64,000 bases of DNA from Algoriphagus pacificus. GTDB taxonomy: Bacteria > Bacteroidota > Bacteroidia > Cytophagales > Cyclobacteriaceae. Position numbers and translations under genes: made by a program. Positions 35,251 to 45,689 of this stretch are shown here, in pieces. Location: the NCBI RefSeq assembly GCF_017254845.1, contig NZ_JAFKCU010000006.1:174192-238191 (forward strand). The letters are read 5' to 3'. Numbering within the stretch: position 1 is the first letter of the stretch; each line of letters starts with the position of its first letter. The notes beneath the pieces are model-generated. The model was not told the origin of the DNA, ran no database searches, and worked only from the letters and a program-made list of their open reading frames with translations.

Positions 35251-35290
35251 CGGCTCAGGAATAGCCGAAGGCAGGACATGGCATTCCTGA
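35251..35290. repeat. Stem-loop after the parA operon
   Basis: TCAGGAAT-A-GCC (35255-35266) pairs with GGC-ATTCCTGA (35280-35290), an 11-bp stem with one bulge. An alternative small hairpin, CGGCT/AGCCG, lies at 35251-35267. It starts 36 bp after the RHH gene stop and may end or stabilise that transcript. No strong T-run follows (GATTTTG). Confidence 0.5.
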
Positions 35291-35370
35291 TTTTGAATAA
35301 AGTAAATCAGTTTACAAATTATTCGTTTGTCTCATAGTATTATGTCAACCCTGCTTTTGGCAATACACTG

Positions 35371-35829
35371 TTAGGTGGGCGTCGTATTGATTTCAAAATT
35401 TGCCCATACAATTTCACGGTCAACCATTGTGAACCTTAAGAAGTGGTTGTAAATAGACTCAACATTGAAAGTAGGTTCTAATATTAGCCACCACGTTTTA
35501 TTTTCGCTTTTTAGATTTATTTCTGTAAGAAAGTACATCCTCTTTATCCCATCCAATGGCTTCTCCCACTTGGTGTCTTTATACTTAATGTAAGCTACCC
35601 GATAAAGATTTTCAATGACTGTGTTATAGTCAGCAGCAAATTTCTGTACCAGAACATTTTTTTCAGTAACGTCTTCATGTTCATCGTCAACACAGATACT
35701 TAACTCTACTCTGTTGTCTGGTGAAACATTGTCTACACGCCCAAACCATTCTTTGTCTTTTTGCTTAGGACTTTCGCAAAAGTATCCACACCTAGGAAAA
35801 AGGAATAGAAAAAGTTGGAGGAAAAAGCA
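35371..35829 (-). pseudogene. Headless lipoprotein-like gene remnant
   Basis: A continuous leftward frame of about 150 codons with protein-like sequence: a hydrophobic leader (FFLQLFLFLFPRCGYFC), then RVDNVSPDNRVELSICVDDE and later YIKYKDTKWEKPLDGIKRMY, ending at a TAA at 35371. It looks like a secreted lipoprotein of about 145 residues, but no ATG precedes the leader in frame. Either the gene has lost its start by a frameshift or it uses an unusual start. I do not know the family. Confidence 0.5.
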
Positions 35830-35934
35830 GTTACGAAAACAGCAATAGAGATGTACTGCGAATTTCTATTGAGCAGTCAGATAAACTACACTTGCACCTA
35901 CTTTGCCCACTACCTCCCAGCTTTAAGTAAAATC

Positions 35935-36126
35935 CTACTTGAAATTGTAACTCGTACCACTCCACATAACCTCTATAGTAGCCTGCTTGCCCGTACCGTT
36001 GTGAAGATAAGCTATAGCTTCTTTTTTAGCTAGTAATCGAAACTGAATCAAATCACCTTCCTCTAGCAGAATCTCGTCTGGTTGACATTGGGCGGAACGA
36101 ATTAAATCGACTGAGAGGGGATGACT
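35935..36126 (-). pseudogene. Short gene remnant
   Basis: A leftward frame without ATG in its first half (stop upstream at 36127-36129). Its translation looks like the C-terminal part of a real protein (LLEEGDLIQFRLLAKKEAIA, then KQATIEVMWSGTSYNF). Composition and in-frame length (63 codons) support a decayed gene. The source is unknown. Confidence 0.4.
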
Positions 36127-36582
36127 TCATCATTTTTCTTGCAAAAAAAACTATATGACGACTGATAATAGCAGTTGGTCGTCACATATCATCCCTATGC
36201 CTACGATGCCTGTAAAATCACTTTAAATTGATTTACTATTACTGCTATATAATTAAAACTAGTTACTCAAGCTCTCTCTTAATAGCTATTTAAGTAAACA
36301 TTTAGAATGGGAATAATGATGATTTTAAACCTAAAAACATGAAAAAAATCTGCATTATATCATTACGTGCCTCAATTAAATCTATTACAATTAAACCATG
36401 TATGCGAATACATTCCCTTTGGGGATAAGCTACAAATACAATCTTCAGCTACGATTTAGCCCTGCCGCACAATTAGACTAGGCGAGGTAATAAAATATCC
36501 ATTTTGAAACTAAGGAAACCGCAATAATAAAGAGAGACGGAGTCTTTTATTCAGATCCAACTATTTCTAGTAAAACAAAAAA

Positions 36583-37950
36583 ATGAGACAAAAACTAAAT
36601 ATACTATTTGCAATTACTTTTTACTTGATCACCCTAACGGTTTCAGGACAGGAGCAATTGATATTTAATACGTTAGAAGAAACCATTAGCTATGCTATAG
36701 CAAACAATAACGATCTTGCTAAGGCTAGGAAAAACCAAGAAATTATACTGGCGCAGATTGCAGAAGTGAAAGGCCAAGTATTGCCACAGATAAATAGTTC
36801 AGCAGGTTTTTCAGATAACTTTTCGTTACAACAACAACAGCTACCCGCCGAAATCTTTGGTGGCGAACCCGGAACCACCATTGCCGTAGCTTTTGGAAAT
36901 CGCTTTCAATATTCCGTCGGGGTGAATGTACAACAGCAACTCATAGATTTCAGACTGTTTAGCTCCATCAAATCCACTACTGCGCTTTCAGAACTTCGTG
37001 AATTACAAACGCTACTATCTACCCAAGATCTGATTGTCAATGTAATCCAGACCTACGTACAGATACAGGTTTCACAAAAACAGATCGAATTACTGGAGCA
37101 AAACTATAAACGCACAGATAATCTGATTGAAATATCCTATGCAAAATTTCAGGAAGGAATTATTAAAAAGTTAGATCTAAACCAACTATTGGTCAACCGT
37201 TCCAATATCCAAACTCAAGTTGAAGATGCTGAATTTGGCAAAAACCAACTAGTCAGACTCTTTAAGGTGTTATTAAATATCCCAATGAGTACTGAGGTAC
37301 AATTGAATGAAAACATCGAAGATAGACCTCCATATCCGTTAGGTTCTGAATTATTAATGGGTGCAAACCTTCAATATCAGCAATTAGATAAATCCATTGA
37401 ACTGTCCATCATTGATCAAAAACTCGTCAAATCGGAATACCTCCCTACCATGAGTGCAAATTTTGGATATAACTATTTGGGACAAGCAAACAAATTCTCA
37501 GATTTTGATCCGAGCGTTTATCAAGATCAATTTAGTGGCACATGGGGCCTGTCTGTAAGGATTCCTATTTTTGATGGTTTTCAACGCCGAAAACGATTAA
37601 AGCAAAAGGTATTTGCCACAGAGCAATTAGAACTAGACCGCGCAACACTTCAGCTCAACATTAAAAAAGAATTTGATGATGCCAGTGAGCAATTAATTCT
37701 GAGTAATTCACAGATAAAGAGCCAAGAACTCAATATGGATTTGGCACAAGAAAACTATGAAGGCATTAGAGCTTCATACAATGAGGGTGTAGCAAATCTA
37801 TCAGAACTGCTTGATTCAGAATTTGCATTAAGACAAGCACAGTCTAACTACCTGAATGCACTGCTTCAAGCTAAAGTGTCCGAGATAAGTTTATTGAAAT
37901 CAAGCGGAAAATTATCCCAACTGATTTCAAACCTAAATCCTTCAAATTAA
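36583..37950 (+). CDS. TolC-family outer-membrane efflux protein
   Basis: A 455-residue protein with a signal peptide (about 22 residues, ending VSGQ) and two repeats of the outer-membrane-efflux (OEP) domain: long helices separated by strands (LSSIKSTTALSELRELQTL, TLQLNIKKEFDDASEQLI). It forms the trimeric exit duct for the adaptor and pump encoded immediately downstream (26 bp to the adaptor). The ATG follows an AT-rich stretch with AAACAAAAAAATG. Confidence 0.9.
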   Translation: MRQKLNILFAITFYLITLTVSGQEQLIFNTLEETISYAIANNNDLAKARKNQEIILAQIAEVKGQVLPQINSSAGFSDNFSLQQQQLPAEIFGGEPGTTIAVAFGNRFQYSVGVNVQQQLIDFRLFSSIKSTTALSELRELQTLLSTQDLIVNVIQTYVQIQVSQKQIELLEQNYKRTDNLIEISYAKFQEGIIKKLDLNQLLVNRSNIQTQVEDAEFGKNQLVRLFKVLLNIPMSTEVQLNENIEDRPPYPLGSELLMGANLQYQQLDKSIELSIIDQKLVKSEYLPTMSANFGYNYLGQANKFSDFDPSVYQDQFSGTWGLSVRIPIFDGFQRRKRLKQKVFATEQLELDRATLQLNIKKEFDDASEQLILSNSQIKSQELNMDLAQENYEGIRASYNEGVANLSELLDSEFALRQAQSNYLNALLQAKVSEISLLKSSGKLSQLISNLNPSN

Positions 37951-37976
37951 TCATCCCCTCCTTCAATATTAAAAAA

Positions 37977-39044
37977 ATGAAAACAAGAACTATCATAATC
38001 ATAGTAAGCATCGCATTTATAGGAATAGTTGGGTTCATATTATTTCAGAATAAAAAAGAAATGAACGAGAAAGCTTCAGCCGTACCGGAGGAGTTTGCTA
38101 TACCTGTTCAAATTGCAGTGGTGGGAGCGAAAAAAATATCTAACGGATTGACCGCAACCGGAGAATTTAAAGGTTGGGAAGAAGTCACATTGGTCGCAGA
38201 ATCGCAGGGAAGCGTTGAATATCTCCGATTTGATGAAGGTGATAAAATAAGAAAAGGACAAACTATTGCCAAAATAGATGCGGTTTCTCTTAGTTCACAA
38301 TTAGCCAGTGCAAATTCTGCTTTTTCAAAAGCAGAAAAGGACGTAGCTCGATATGAGCGTCTTCTAAAGGTAGGAGCAGTTTCACAAAGTGCCTTAGAAG
38401 ATATCCGAATCCAAAAAGAAAACGCAGCGGCTAACATTGCACAGATCAACCAGCAGCTAGGCTTTACCGAAGTAAAATCACCTATTGACGGAGTCATTAA
38501 TTCCTTAATGGTGGAAGAATCAAGTTTTGTGATGCCAGGAAACAAAATTGCAGAAATTATACAAATCGATCGGTTGAAAATCATTGTCAACATCGCTGAG
38601 GATAACCTTTCGAAGATCAAAGAAGGTCAAGAAGTCTCAGTTAGAACTGACGTTTATCCTCTGAAAGTTTTTACAGGAAAAGTAAGAACTATAAGTGTGA
38701 AAGCTGATGCCTCACGCAAATTTCAAGTTACCATCGAGATGAATAATACGGATGAAAATCAACTTCGCGCAGGTCTTTTTGCCGAAGTTAATTTTGATCC
38801 ACTAAGCTCAAATGAGCAAGATGCTATGGTCATTCCAAGAGAAGCTATTGTTGGCAGTCTTCAAAGCCCTTCAGTATATGTGATAAAAGATAGTACAGTG
38901 ACGCTGCAAAAAATCAAAGCAGGCGCCGTAATCAACGGAGATGTGATCGTATTGGATGGCCTTCAAAATGGTCAACAAATCGTGACTAAAGGCATTATCA
39001 ATTTGGCTGAAGGAACAAAAATCAAAATCACAAACAACAAGTAA
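37977..39044 (+). CDS. RND efflux periplasmic adaptor (HlyD/AcrA family)
   Basis: A 355-residue membrane-fusion protein: N-terminal membrane anchor (residues 5-23, IIIVSIAFIGIVGFILF), a lipoyl-like/barrel-sandwich part (EGDKIRKGQTIAKID), a helical hairpin (residues ~95-155), and a C-terminal barrel and membrane-proximal domain (AMVIPREAIVGSLQSPSVYV). It links the pump and the TolC-like channel. It ends one base before the pump ATG, a compact operon. Confidence 0.92.
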   Translation: MKTRTIIIIVSIAFIGIVGFILFQNKKEMNEKASAVPEEFAIPVQIAVVGAKKISNGLTATGEFKGWEEVTLVAESQGSVEYLRFDEGDKIRKGQTIAKIDAVSLSSQLASANSAFSKAEKDVARYERLLKVGAVSQSALEDIRIQKENAAANIAQINQQLGFTEVKSPIDGVINSLMVEESSFVMPGNKIAEIIQIDRLKIIVNIAEDNLSKIKEGQEVSVRTDVYPLKVFTGKVRTISVKADASRKFQVTIEMNNTDENQLRAGLFAEVNFDPLSSNEQDAMVIPREAIVGSLQSPSVYVIKDSTVTLQKIKAGAVINGDVIVLDGLQNGQQIVTKGIINLAEGTKIKITNNK

Positions 39045-39045
39045 G

Positions 39046-42000
39046 ATGACTATCACAGAACTATCGGTTAAAAGACCAACACTTGTTGTAGTTATCTTCA
39101 CGATAATCGCACTGTTGGGAGTAATAAGTTATTTGGGATTAGGCTATGAACTTTTACCAAAAATTACTTCGCCGCAGATATCAATTAGCACCATTTATCC
39201 AGGAGCGTCTCCCAGTGAGGTAGAAAACTCTGTCACAACAAAAATTGAAGATGCAGTAAGCGCACTAGAAAGTGTGAAAAACATCACGTCTACTTCCCAG
39301 GAAGGCATATCAATCGTAAATATAGAGTTGGCCTATGATGCAGATGTGGATAAAGCACTACAGGATGCTCAGCGAAAAGTGAATAACATCGTCGGACAGT
39401 TGCCCAATCAAGTTAATCAACCTAGTGTAGACCAGTTCTCATTAGAAGATTTGCCTATTATGCGTCTTGGGGTTTCCTCAGAAATGGACGTAACTGAGTT
39501 TAATGATCTGGTAGAAAATGAGATTAAAGAAAAACTGTCGCGGATAGAAGGAGTTGCCAGAGTACAAGTAATAGGTGGAAATGAGCGAGAAATCCGTGTC
39601 AATGTTGATAGAGACAAACTGATAGGATATGGTTTGAGCATACTTCAGGTTACTCAGGCTATTTCTACCGCAAATCTTGATTTCCCAACGGGAAACATCA
39701 AAAATGATAAGCAGCAGGTGACAGTCAGGCTTTCTGGCAAATTTAAAGACGTAGAAGACATCAAAGGTCTTGAAATAACAACTGGAACCGGGTCAATTGT
39801 AAGAATTGAAGATATCGCTGAAGTCTATGATACAACCAAAGAAATAGTAACCATTTCTCGAATCGATGGTATAGCTTCAATAGGCCTGACTATCTCCAAG
39901 CAAAGTGAAGGAAATACTGTACAGGTAGCAGAAGATATTAAATTTGAAATCGCAAAGATTGAGCAGGATTATGCAGATAAAAACCTAAAAATAGCTGTAG
40001 CACAAGATAGTTCGATATTTACCCTTGAGGCAGCTGATGCCGTAATTTTTGACTTAATGCTCGCAATAGGTTTAGTGGCTATTATCATGCTATTCTTCTT
40101 GAAAAGCTGGAAAGATTCGATTATTGTGATGGTGTCCATTCCGGTGTCTATCGTTGCAACTTTTATTGCGATGAATCAATTGGGCTACACGCTGAATTTG
40201 ATGACCCTACTAGGACTTTCATTGGTGGTAGGGATTTTAGTGGATGATAGCATCGTGGTTTTAGAACAGATCCATGCTGAAATGGAAAAAGGAAAAACCC
40301 GAATGCAGGCTGCCATTGAAAGCTGGAAGAGTATCGGACTTTCGGTCATGTCGATCACACTGGTTTTGATTGCTGTATTTCTTCCAATTACATTTGTCAC
40401 AGGTGTAATTGCTGATTTACTGAAACAGTTTGCTATAGTTGTAGCATTCGCAACGGGGATCTCTTTAGTAGTTTCCTTCACCTTGACTCCCCTACTCTCT
40501 TCCCGTTTTTCTGAAGTCATTACCCTTCGCAAAGAAAAATTGTTGCACAAGCCTTTAATAGCTTTTGAAAGCTTTTTAACTGATCTAAGTAATGTGTATA
40601 AGAATATTTTACAATGGACACTATCACGCAAACGTCTTACTGCTTTTGCATTAGTTGGATTAGTAATAGGCTCATTATTATTGTTGGTTTATGGATTTAT
40701 AGGAAGTGAATTTGTAAAAAACGGAGATAACGGAGAATTTATCGTTGAACTCGAGCTTCCAAAGGAAAGCACTCTCGAAGAAACAAACCTAGCTGCATTA
40801 GGCGTTGAGGAAATCCTATTACATGATGAAATCCTATCCTCCGTATTCTCCACAGTGGGGACCGGCACTGGAGGAGGAGGAAATTCTTCTAACCTCGCTC
40901 AGATAAATGCTAAAATGATCAGTTCTGATCAGCGTACTGTATCCTCAGAACAATTTGCCCGAGATATTAAAATCAAGCTTACAAAAAATATTCCTGGTGT
41001 AAAATTCAAGACTGCAGCTGTAGGAATGATAGGTGGTAGTACCGCCGGACCTATACAAGTTCTATTGACAGGTAGCGACATTGACCAGTTGATGGAAGTA
41101 GCGGAAGAAGTCAAACGTACCGTGGAAGGAGTAAATAGCACCCGTGAAGTAGAACTTTCGGTAGAAGACGGAAAGCCTGAAGTTGCCATAAATGTAGATA
41201 GAGATAAAATGGCTGCCCTCAATCTTACGATGAGTACAATTGGAAATACCATGCAAAATGCCTTTGCTGGAAACACCCAGTACCAATTTCGAGATGGAGA
41301 AAATGAATATGACATTAATGTAAAACTTGATCAGTTTGATCGACAAAATGTTGATGACATCAACAAAGTAACATTTTTGAGCAGTACGGGTGAGCTTATA
41401 GAGTTACAACAGTTTGCCAATGTGGAGCAATCTACAGGCCCATCAAAGCTTCAACGGGACAATAAGCGAAGTAGTGTAAGTGTAGGCGCTCAGGTAGTTG
41501 GTCGTCCGGTAGGTACAGTTTCAACGGAAGTTCAGACTGCCATCGAGCAAATGAAAATGCCTGAAGGAGTTGAATTTGAAATGGGTGGCGATTTGGAAAG
41601 CCAAACAGAAGCTTTTGCAAGTCTAGGCTTAGCCTTATTGATGTCGGTTATTTTAGTGTATTTAATAATGGTCGCACTTTATGAAAGTTATGCATATCCG
41701 CTAGTAGTTATGTTCTCTGTGCCTACCGCAATGATTGGAGCATTCTTAATCCTAGCACTGTTTCAGGAGAGTTTGGGTGTGTTCACCTTCTTAGGATTGA
41801 TAATGCTGGTAGGATTAGTTATCAAGAATGCAATTTTGATTGTGGATGCCGCAAACCATTTTAAGGAACAAGGAATGGATTCAATAGAAGCAATAGTAAA
41901 TGCAGGACTTTTAAGACTTCGTCCCATATTAATGACCACCCTAGCAATGGATATTGCCATGATACCCATTGCCTTTGCTTCTGGAGCAGGTGCCGAATGG

Positions 42001-42177
42001 AAAAATGGACTTGCCATGGTATTGATAGGTGGACTTTCCAGTTCTTTAATATTTACGGTGATCATAGTCCCTGTTATGTATGTGGTCATTGATATTTGGA
42101 AGGGCGAAATAGATCGTCAAAATGCGAAAGAAATTGCAAAGAAAATTGCTGAGTTAGAAATCGCTTCATCACATTAA
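39046..42177 (+). CDS. RND efflux permease (AcrB/MexF, HAE1 type)
   Basis: A 1043-residue pump with twelve membrane segments in two halves and two large periplasmic loops. The N-terminus (MTITELSVKRPTLVVVIFTI) and YPGASPSEVENSVT are family signatures. In TM4, LLGLSLVVGILVDDSIVVLE holds the paired aspartates of the proton relay. The C-terminal GLVIKNAILIVD block is also typical. It exports hydrophobic drugs or endogenous compounds; the substrate cannot be told. Third gene of the efflux operon. Confidence 0.94.
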   Translation: MTITELSVKRPTLVVVIFTIIALLGVISYLGLGYELLPKITSPQISISTIYPGASPSEVENSVTTKIEDAVSALESVKNITSTSQEGISIVNIELAYDADVDKALQDAQRKVNNIVGQLPNQVNQPSVDQFSLEDLPIMRLGVSSEMDVTEFNDLVENEIKEKLSRIEGVARVQVIGGNEREIRVNVDRDKLIGYGLSILQVTQAISTANLDFPTGNIKNDKQQVTVRLSGKFKDVEDIKGLEITTGTGSIVRIEDIAEVYDTTKEIVTISRIDGIASIGLTISKQSEGNTVQVAEDIKFEIAKIEQDYADKNLKIAVAQDSSIFTLEAADAVIFDLMLAIGLVAIIMLFFLKSWKDSIIVMVSIPVSIVATFIAMNQLGYTLNLMTLLGLSLVVGILVDDSIVVLEQIHAEMEKGKTRMQAAIESWKSIGLSVMSITLVLIAVFLPITFVTGVIADLLKQFAIVVAFATGISLVVSFTLTPLLSSRFSEVITLRKEKLLHKPLIAFESFLTDLSNVYKNILQWTLSRKRLTAFALVGLVIGSLLLLVYGFIGSEFVKNGDNGEFIVELELPKESTLEETNLAALGVEEILLHDEILSSVFSTVGTGTGGGGNSSNLAQINAKMISSDQRTVSSEQFARDIKIKLTKNIPGVKFKTAAVGMIGGSTAGPIQVLLTGSDIDQLMEVAEEVKRTVEGVNSTREVELSVEDGKPEVAINVDRDKMAALNLTMSTIGNTMQNAFAGNTQYQFRDGENEYDINVKLDQFDRQNVDDINKVTFLSSTGELIELQQFANVEQSTGPSKLQRDNKRSSVSVGAQVVGRPVGTVSTEVQTAIEQMKMPEGVEFEMGGDLESQTEAFASLGLALLMSVILVYLIMVALYESYAYPLVVMFSVPTAMIGAFLILALFQESLGVFTFLGLIMLVGLVIKNAILIVDAANHFKEQGMDSIEAIVNAGLLRLRPILMTTLAMDIAMIPIAFASGAGAEWKNGLAMVLIGGLSSSLIFTVIIVPVMYVVIDIWKGEIDRQNAKEIAKKIAELEIASSH

Positions 42178-42197
42178 CCTAGGAGGAAAGTAGTTTG

Positions 42198-42233
42198 GTA
42201 AAAGGATAGCTGAAAAGCAGGATATCCTTTTAC
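42198..42233. terminator. Hairpin after the RND operon
   Basis: GTAAAAGGATA (42198-42208) and TATCCTTTTAC (42223-42233) are exact reverse complements around a 14-nt loop. It lies 20 bp after the permease stop and before the MscS gene. The T-rich part is inside the stem, so termination may be partial. Confidence 0.5.
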
Positions 42234-42312
42234 AAGCTGTTAACTCAAATTCGAAAGTTCAAATAATATAATTGAGCAAAATCCTAAAATTGCGGCTGAA
42301 AACTAACTTATT

Positions 42313-43446
42313 ATGGAGTTTTTAACAGTATACAAACAAACTATAATTTTCACAATTATAGTTTTAGCTGTATTCTTAACACTAAGATTTCTGACACAGC
42401 AGTTACATGCTACTTTAGAAAAAAGGTTTAGAAAAAAACACCCAGGAGAAGAGCCTATTATAATTCATTTAATACAAAAAATTCTTAATGCATTATGGAT
42501 TGTTTTAGGGATTATGGCCTTGGCTTACATATTTATTGATGAAGAACAATTTAAGGGGGCTACCAGAAACATTTTTATCATTCTGTATATAGGCATAGTA
42601 GCAGTAGTCACTTTAGTAATAGCCTCATTAACTCAAACTTGGTTTAAGCGTTCTATTGAGGATAAAATCACCCAAAATCAGGACCCCACTAGTTACTATT
42701 TTCTGAGGTATCTAGCCATATTTGCAGTCCATTTTATCGGAATAGTTCTGGCCTCCTTAGCTTTGCCACTATTAAAAGGAGTAGCACAAACTGCTTTAGG
42801 AGGAGCGGGAGTATTAGCAGTAATCGCCGGTATAGCCTCGCAAGAAGCACTCGCAAATTTAGTAGGTGGCCTTTTTATCATTTCGTTTAAACCGTTTAGA
42901 ATAGGCGATATCATCAAACTGGACGAGACGAAGGTAGGCACAGTTACCGATATAACCTTACGTAATATGGTTATTAAAAACTATCAAAACAAAATGATTG
43001 TCATCCCTAACTCTTTCATAAATAGGGAGAAGCTTGTCGATTATGATTTAGGCGACCGCATGTGCTGTCAATGGATAGAAGTTGGCATCTCATACAGCAG
43101 TGATATTGATTTGGCCAAACACATCATGCGTGAAGAATGTGAAGTCCACCCCAACCTAATAGATTACAGAACTGAATTTGATAAGTACAAAAATGTGAAA
43201 AAAGTCATTGTTCGTATAATTAGTCTAGGTGAATCAGCAGTGACTATAAGAGCATGGGCATGGGCGGCAAACTTCAAAGAAGCTTTTGAAATGAAGTGTG
43301 ATCTATATGAAAGCATTAAAAAGCGTTTTGAGAAAGAAGGTATAGACATTCCGTTCCCACACCGAACTATGGTGTTCAAAGAGAACAAAATGGAGTTTTT
43401 AAAGTTTGGTCTCTCCCATGAAGTTAGGAGCTCTGAAGCCTCATAA
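42313..43446 (+). CDS. MscS-family mechanosensitive channel
   Basis: A 377-residue protein with membrane segments at about 10-27, 55-75, 85-107 and 130-185. The pore helix block GGAGVLAVIAGIASQEALAN, followed by GGLFIISFKPFRIGD, is diagnostic for the MscS family. The cytoplasmic beta and alpha/beta domains follow. It releases osmolytes on hypo-osmotic shock. The gap of 135 bp from the pump, with a hairpin in it, suggests a separate transcript. Confidence 0.92.
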   Translation: MEFLTVYKQTIIFTIIVLAVFLTLRFLTQQLHATLEKRFRKKHPGEEPIIIHLIQKILNALWIVLGIMALAYIFIDEEQFKGATRNIFIILYIGIVAVVTLVIASLTQTWFKRSIEDKITQNQDPTSYYFLRYLAIFAVHFIGIVLASLALPLLKGVAQTALGGAGVLAVIAGIASQEALANLVGGLFIISFKPFRIGDIIKLDETKVGTVTDITLRNMVIKNYQNKMIVIPNSFINREKLVDYDLGDRMCCQWIEVGISYSSDIDLAKHIMREECEVHPNLIDYRTEFDKYKNVKKVIVRIISLGESAVTIRAWAWAANFKEAFEMKCDLYESIKKRFEKEGIDIPFPHRTMVFKENKMEFLKFGLSHEVRSSEAS

Positions 43447-43594
43447 TTTCAATAACACACCTACTAGTATATAGTCTTTCTTGGATAGGAAAGCATATTT
43501 TTGAAGATACGATACCGTAATTCGAAGAAGGGTTTTTCTTGATAACGGTTAGTATATGGCGATTTTCAACGCGCTACATAGATTGTTAGCAACC

Positions 43595-44839
43595 TTATTC
43601 ATTGTTTTTTTTTAGAATTTCAAGAGGAAGTTCGATTTTAAAATGAATGCCTTTGCCAATCTCAGAATGCATCAGACGAATATGTCCTGATAATTTATTT
43701 AGCACTGTTTTTACTATTGCTAAACCTATTCCGGTACTGTTTTCTGACTTCGTGTTTAGTGTTTCAAATATTTCAAATATTTTATTCTTAAACTTCTTGC
43801 TGATCCCAGGACCATTATCTTTATAATCTATTAAAATTCTATTATTTTCCATCTTTAATGAAATAGAAATGATGCATCTATCCTTATCATTAAATTTCAG
43901 ACTATTAGTCATCAAATTTTGAAAAACCACTTGGATCGCATGTTCTGATGTCCTAACAATCTGGTCACAATACACAAGCTCTAACTTCACATTACCTGCA
44001 TTTACCAAATTAGCAAAGACAAGTTTGGCTGTGTCTTCGAGTTTAAACTCACTAAAAACAAGATTTGCTTTTGAAATCTTAGCATACTCAATTGTGGACT
44101 TAACAAGAGCCAATCCATATCTAGCTCTATTTTCAATTTGGCCGATCTTTTCTCCGATAGAAATAGAAATTCCATCAGCATCATCTTCTTTCAAAAAATC
44201 AACTATGGATAAAATCCCCCTCAAGGGTGTTTGCAAATCATGAGATAATTGATAAGAAAATACATCAATATCATGATTGAGCTGCTCCATGATTTTTATA
44301 TTCTCGATTAAGATTAAGTTTTTTCGTCTTAACTCAAGCTGCGCAATCACCTGATCTGCAAGAGCTTTTAAGGCAACCTGTTGAGAATTACTTAACTTTT
44401 TAGGCTCATTATCAATAACACATAAAGTTCCTAAACAAAATCCCTCAGATGTATTCAATGGTGCTCCTGCATAGAATATGACATTCGGTGCATTAGTGGA
44501 TAATGGATTGTCATTAAAACGTTCGTCTTTCGTAGCATCTTCGACCACAAGTATTTCCTCTGGTTTGTTTATGGCGTGAGCACAAAAAGCAATTTCCCTA
44601 GGTGTTTCTCTTACTTTTAATCCATGGTGCGATTTAAACCATTGCCTGTTAGTATCAACCAAAGTAATAAGTGCAATAGGAACATCACATATTTGAGATG
44701 CAATAAGCGTTAGTTGGTCATATGCATCTTCTTCCAAAGTATCTAAAATATTTAAATCCTGAAGCGCTTTGATCCTTTCGTTCTCGTTATGTGGTGTCTC
44801 TGGTTTTATCACAATTCTTAAATTTAATTCTCTATTCAA
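43595..44839 (-). CDS. GAF-domain sensor histidine kinase
   Basis: A 414-residue soluble kinase. The N-terminal GAF domain covers ~25-165 (ICDVPIALITLVDTNRQWFKS, two adjoining family blocks; FCLGTLCVID). A HisKA dimerisation region follows with the phospho-acceptor in SHDLQTPLRG (near residue 205), then a HATPase domain with DNGPGIS and STGIGLAIV (~300-410). No membrane segment, so it senses an internal signal. It is divergent from the receiver/H-NOX operon, 424 bp apart. The first ATG gives the standard N-terminus. Confidence 0.9.
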   Translation of the reverse strand: MNRELNLRIVIKPETPHNENERIKALQDLNILDTLEEDAYDQLTLIASQICDVPIALITLVDTNRQWFKSHHGLKVRETPREIAFCAHAINKPEEILVVEDATKDERFNDNPLSTNAPNVIFYAGAPLNTSEGFCLGTLCVIDNEPKKLSNSQQVALKALADQVIAQLELRRKNLILIENIKIMEQLNHDIDVFSYQLSHDLQTPLRGILSIVDFLKEDDADGISISIGEKIGQIENRARYGLALVKSTIEYAKISKANLVFSEFKLEDTAKLVFANLVNAGNVKLELVYCDQIVRTSEHAIQVVFQNLMTNSLKFNDKDRCIISISLKMENNRILIDYKDNGPGISKKFKNKIFEIFETLNTKSENSTGIGLAIVKTVLNKLSGHIRLMHSEIGKGIHFKIELPLEILKKNNE

Positions 44840-45263
44840 TAAAAAAATGGTCCTACCATGGTTCTTCCCTTAAGTTAGTAGAGAAAATGGATTTTATTAG
44901 ACTCAACACAATGGGATAAACAATTATGAGCATTTAAGGCTGAATATTGTGCCCTAAAAAGTGTATTTCAACTACTACCCAGATTTTCACTGTAAGACTT
45001 TCATTAAATCCTTGCTAGAACCAAAAAAAAATTCCAGTTCTGCTGAGTAATACTATTGAAGGAAGTGATATTTTATATAGCAGGCTAAGGCACTAATTCT
45101 TATGGATTTTATCTTAATTATTGTTGCTAACAGTTTATCCATTCGTCGACACTTTATAGCATTTCACCGACATAAGTAGCACCATTGACCTTATCTTTTT
45201 TAAAAAGAAAATTCTATTTATGTTTTTTCATGGAGATTTTCATAAAAACTTCATCTTTTAAGA
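44840..45263. other. Divergent intergenic region
   Basis: 424 bp between the leftward GAF kinase and the rightward receiver/H-NOX operon. AT-rich, with no open frame of protein-like composition. It should carry both promoters. I see no strong palindrome and cannot fix a promoter by eye. Confidence 0.5.
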
Positions 45264-45689
45264 ATGACTATGGCAAAGAAAGCAATTCCTTCCATCCTTT
45301 TTATAGAGGATGATATGATTGAACGAATGAAATTCGATAGAACTATATCAAAATTAAAGTTCGAAAATAAAATCATTGAAGCCCACAATGGTGAAGACGC
45401 ACTTAGAATATTAGAGGGAAATGAAGAAATTCCAAGCATCATATTTTTGGATTTAAATATGCCAAGAATCAGCGGTTTGGAATTTCTTCAAAAACTTAAA
45501 AATGACGAAAGATTAAAGTTCATACCTACTATTGTACTAACCACTTCCAATAATCATAAAGATCTACTTGAATGCTACCGTATAGGTATTGCAGGATATA
45601 TTCTAAAACCATTAAAATATGATGAGTATGTAGAAAAAATTGAAAAAGTACTGTCGTATTGGAATATAAATGAACTCATTTCAATATGA
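45264..45689 (+). CDS. Single-domain response regulator
   Basis: A 141-residue CheY-like receiver. The phosphorylation site is D63 in FLDLNMPR, the acidic pair is ED-D at residues 15-17, and the conserved Thr and Lys are seen in VLTTSNN and LKPLKY. There is no output domain, so it probably acts through protein contact in a phosphorelay with the kinases downstream. ATG at 45270 (MAKKAIP) is an equally possible start. The stop overlaps the H-NOX start by four bases (ATGA). Confidence 0.9.
   Translation: MTMAKKAIPSILFIEDDMIERMKFDRTISKLKFENKIIEAHNGEDALRILEGNEEIPSIIFLDLNMPRISGLEFLQKLKNDERLKFIPTIVLTTSNNHKDLLECYRIGIAGYILKPLKYDEYVEKIEKVLSYWNINELISI

Larger units (their letters stand above)
35216..36582. 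other. Gene-poor region with decayed remnants
   Basis: No intact gene. It contains a hairpin after the parA operon (35251-35290), a headless leftward frame (35371-35829), a second leftward remnant (35935-36126) and a small inverted repeat (TGACGAC/GTCGTCA, about 36153-36182). The last 250 bp are AT-rich and probably carry the promoter of the efflux operon. This is a plausible junction between mobile element and chromosome, but no attachment site is evident. Confidence 0.55.

Noticed and set aside
35815-36033. Rightward 72-codon frame
   Set aside because: It begins with TTG and runs antisense to two more convincing leftward remnants.
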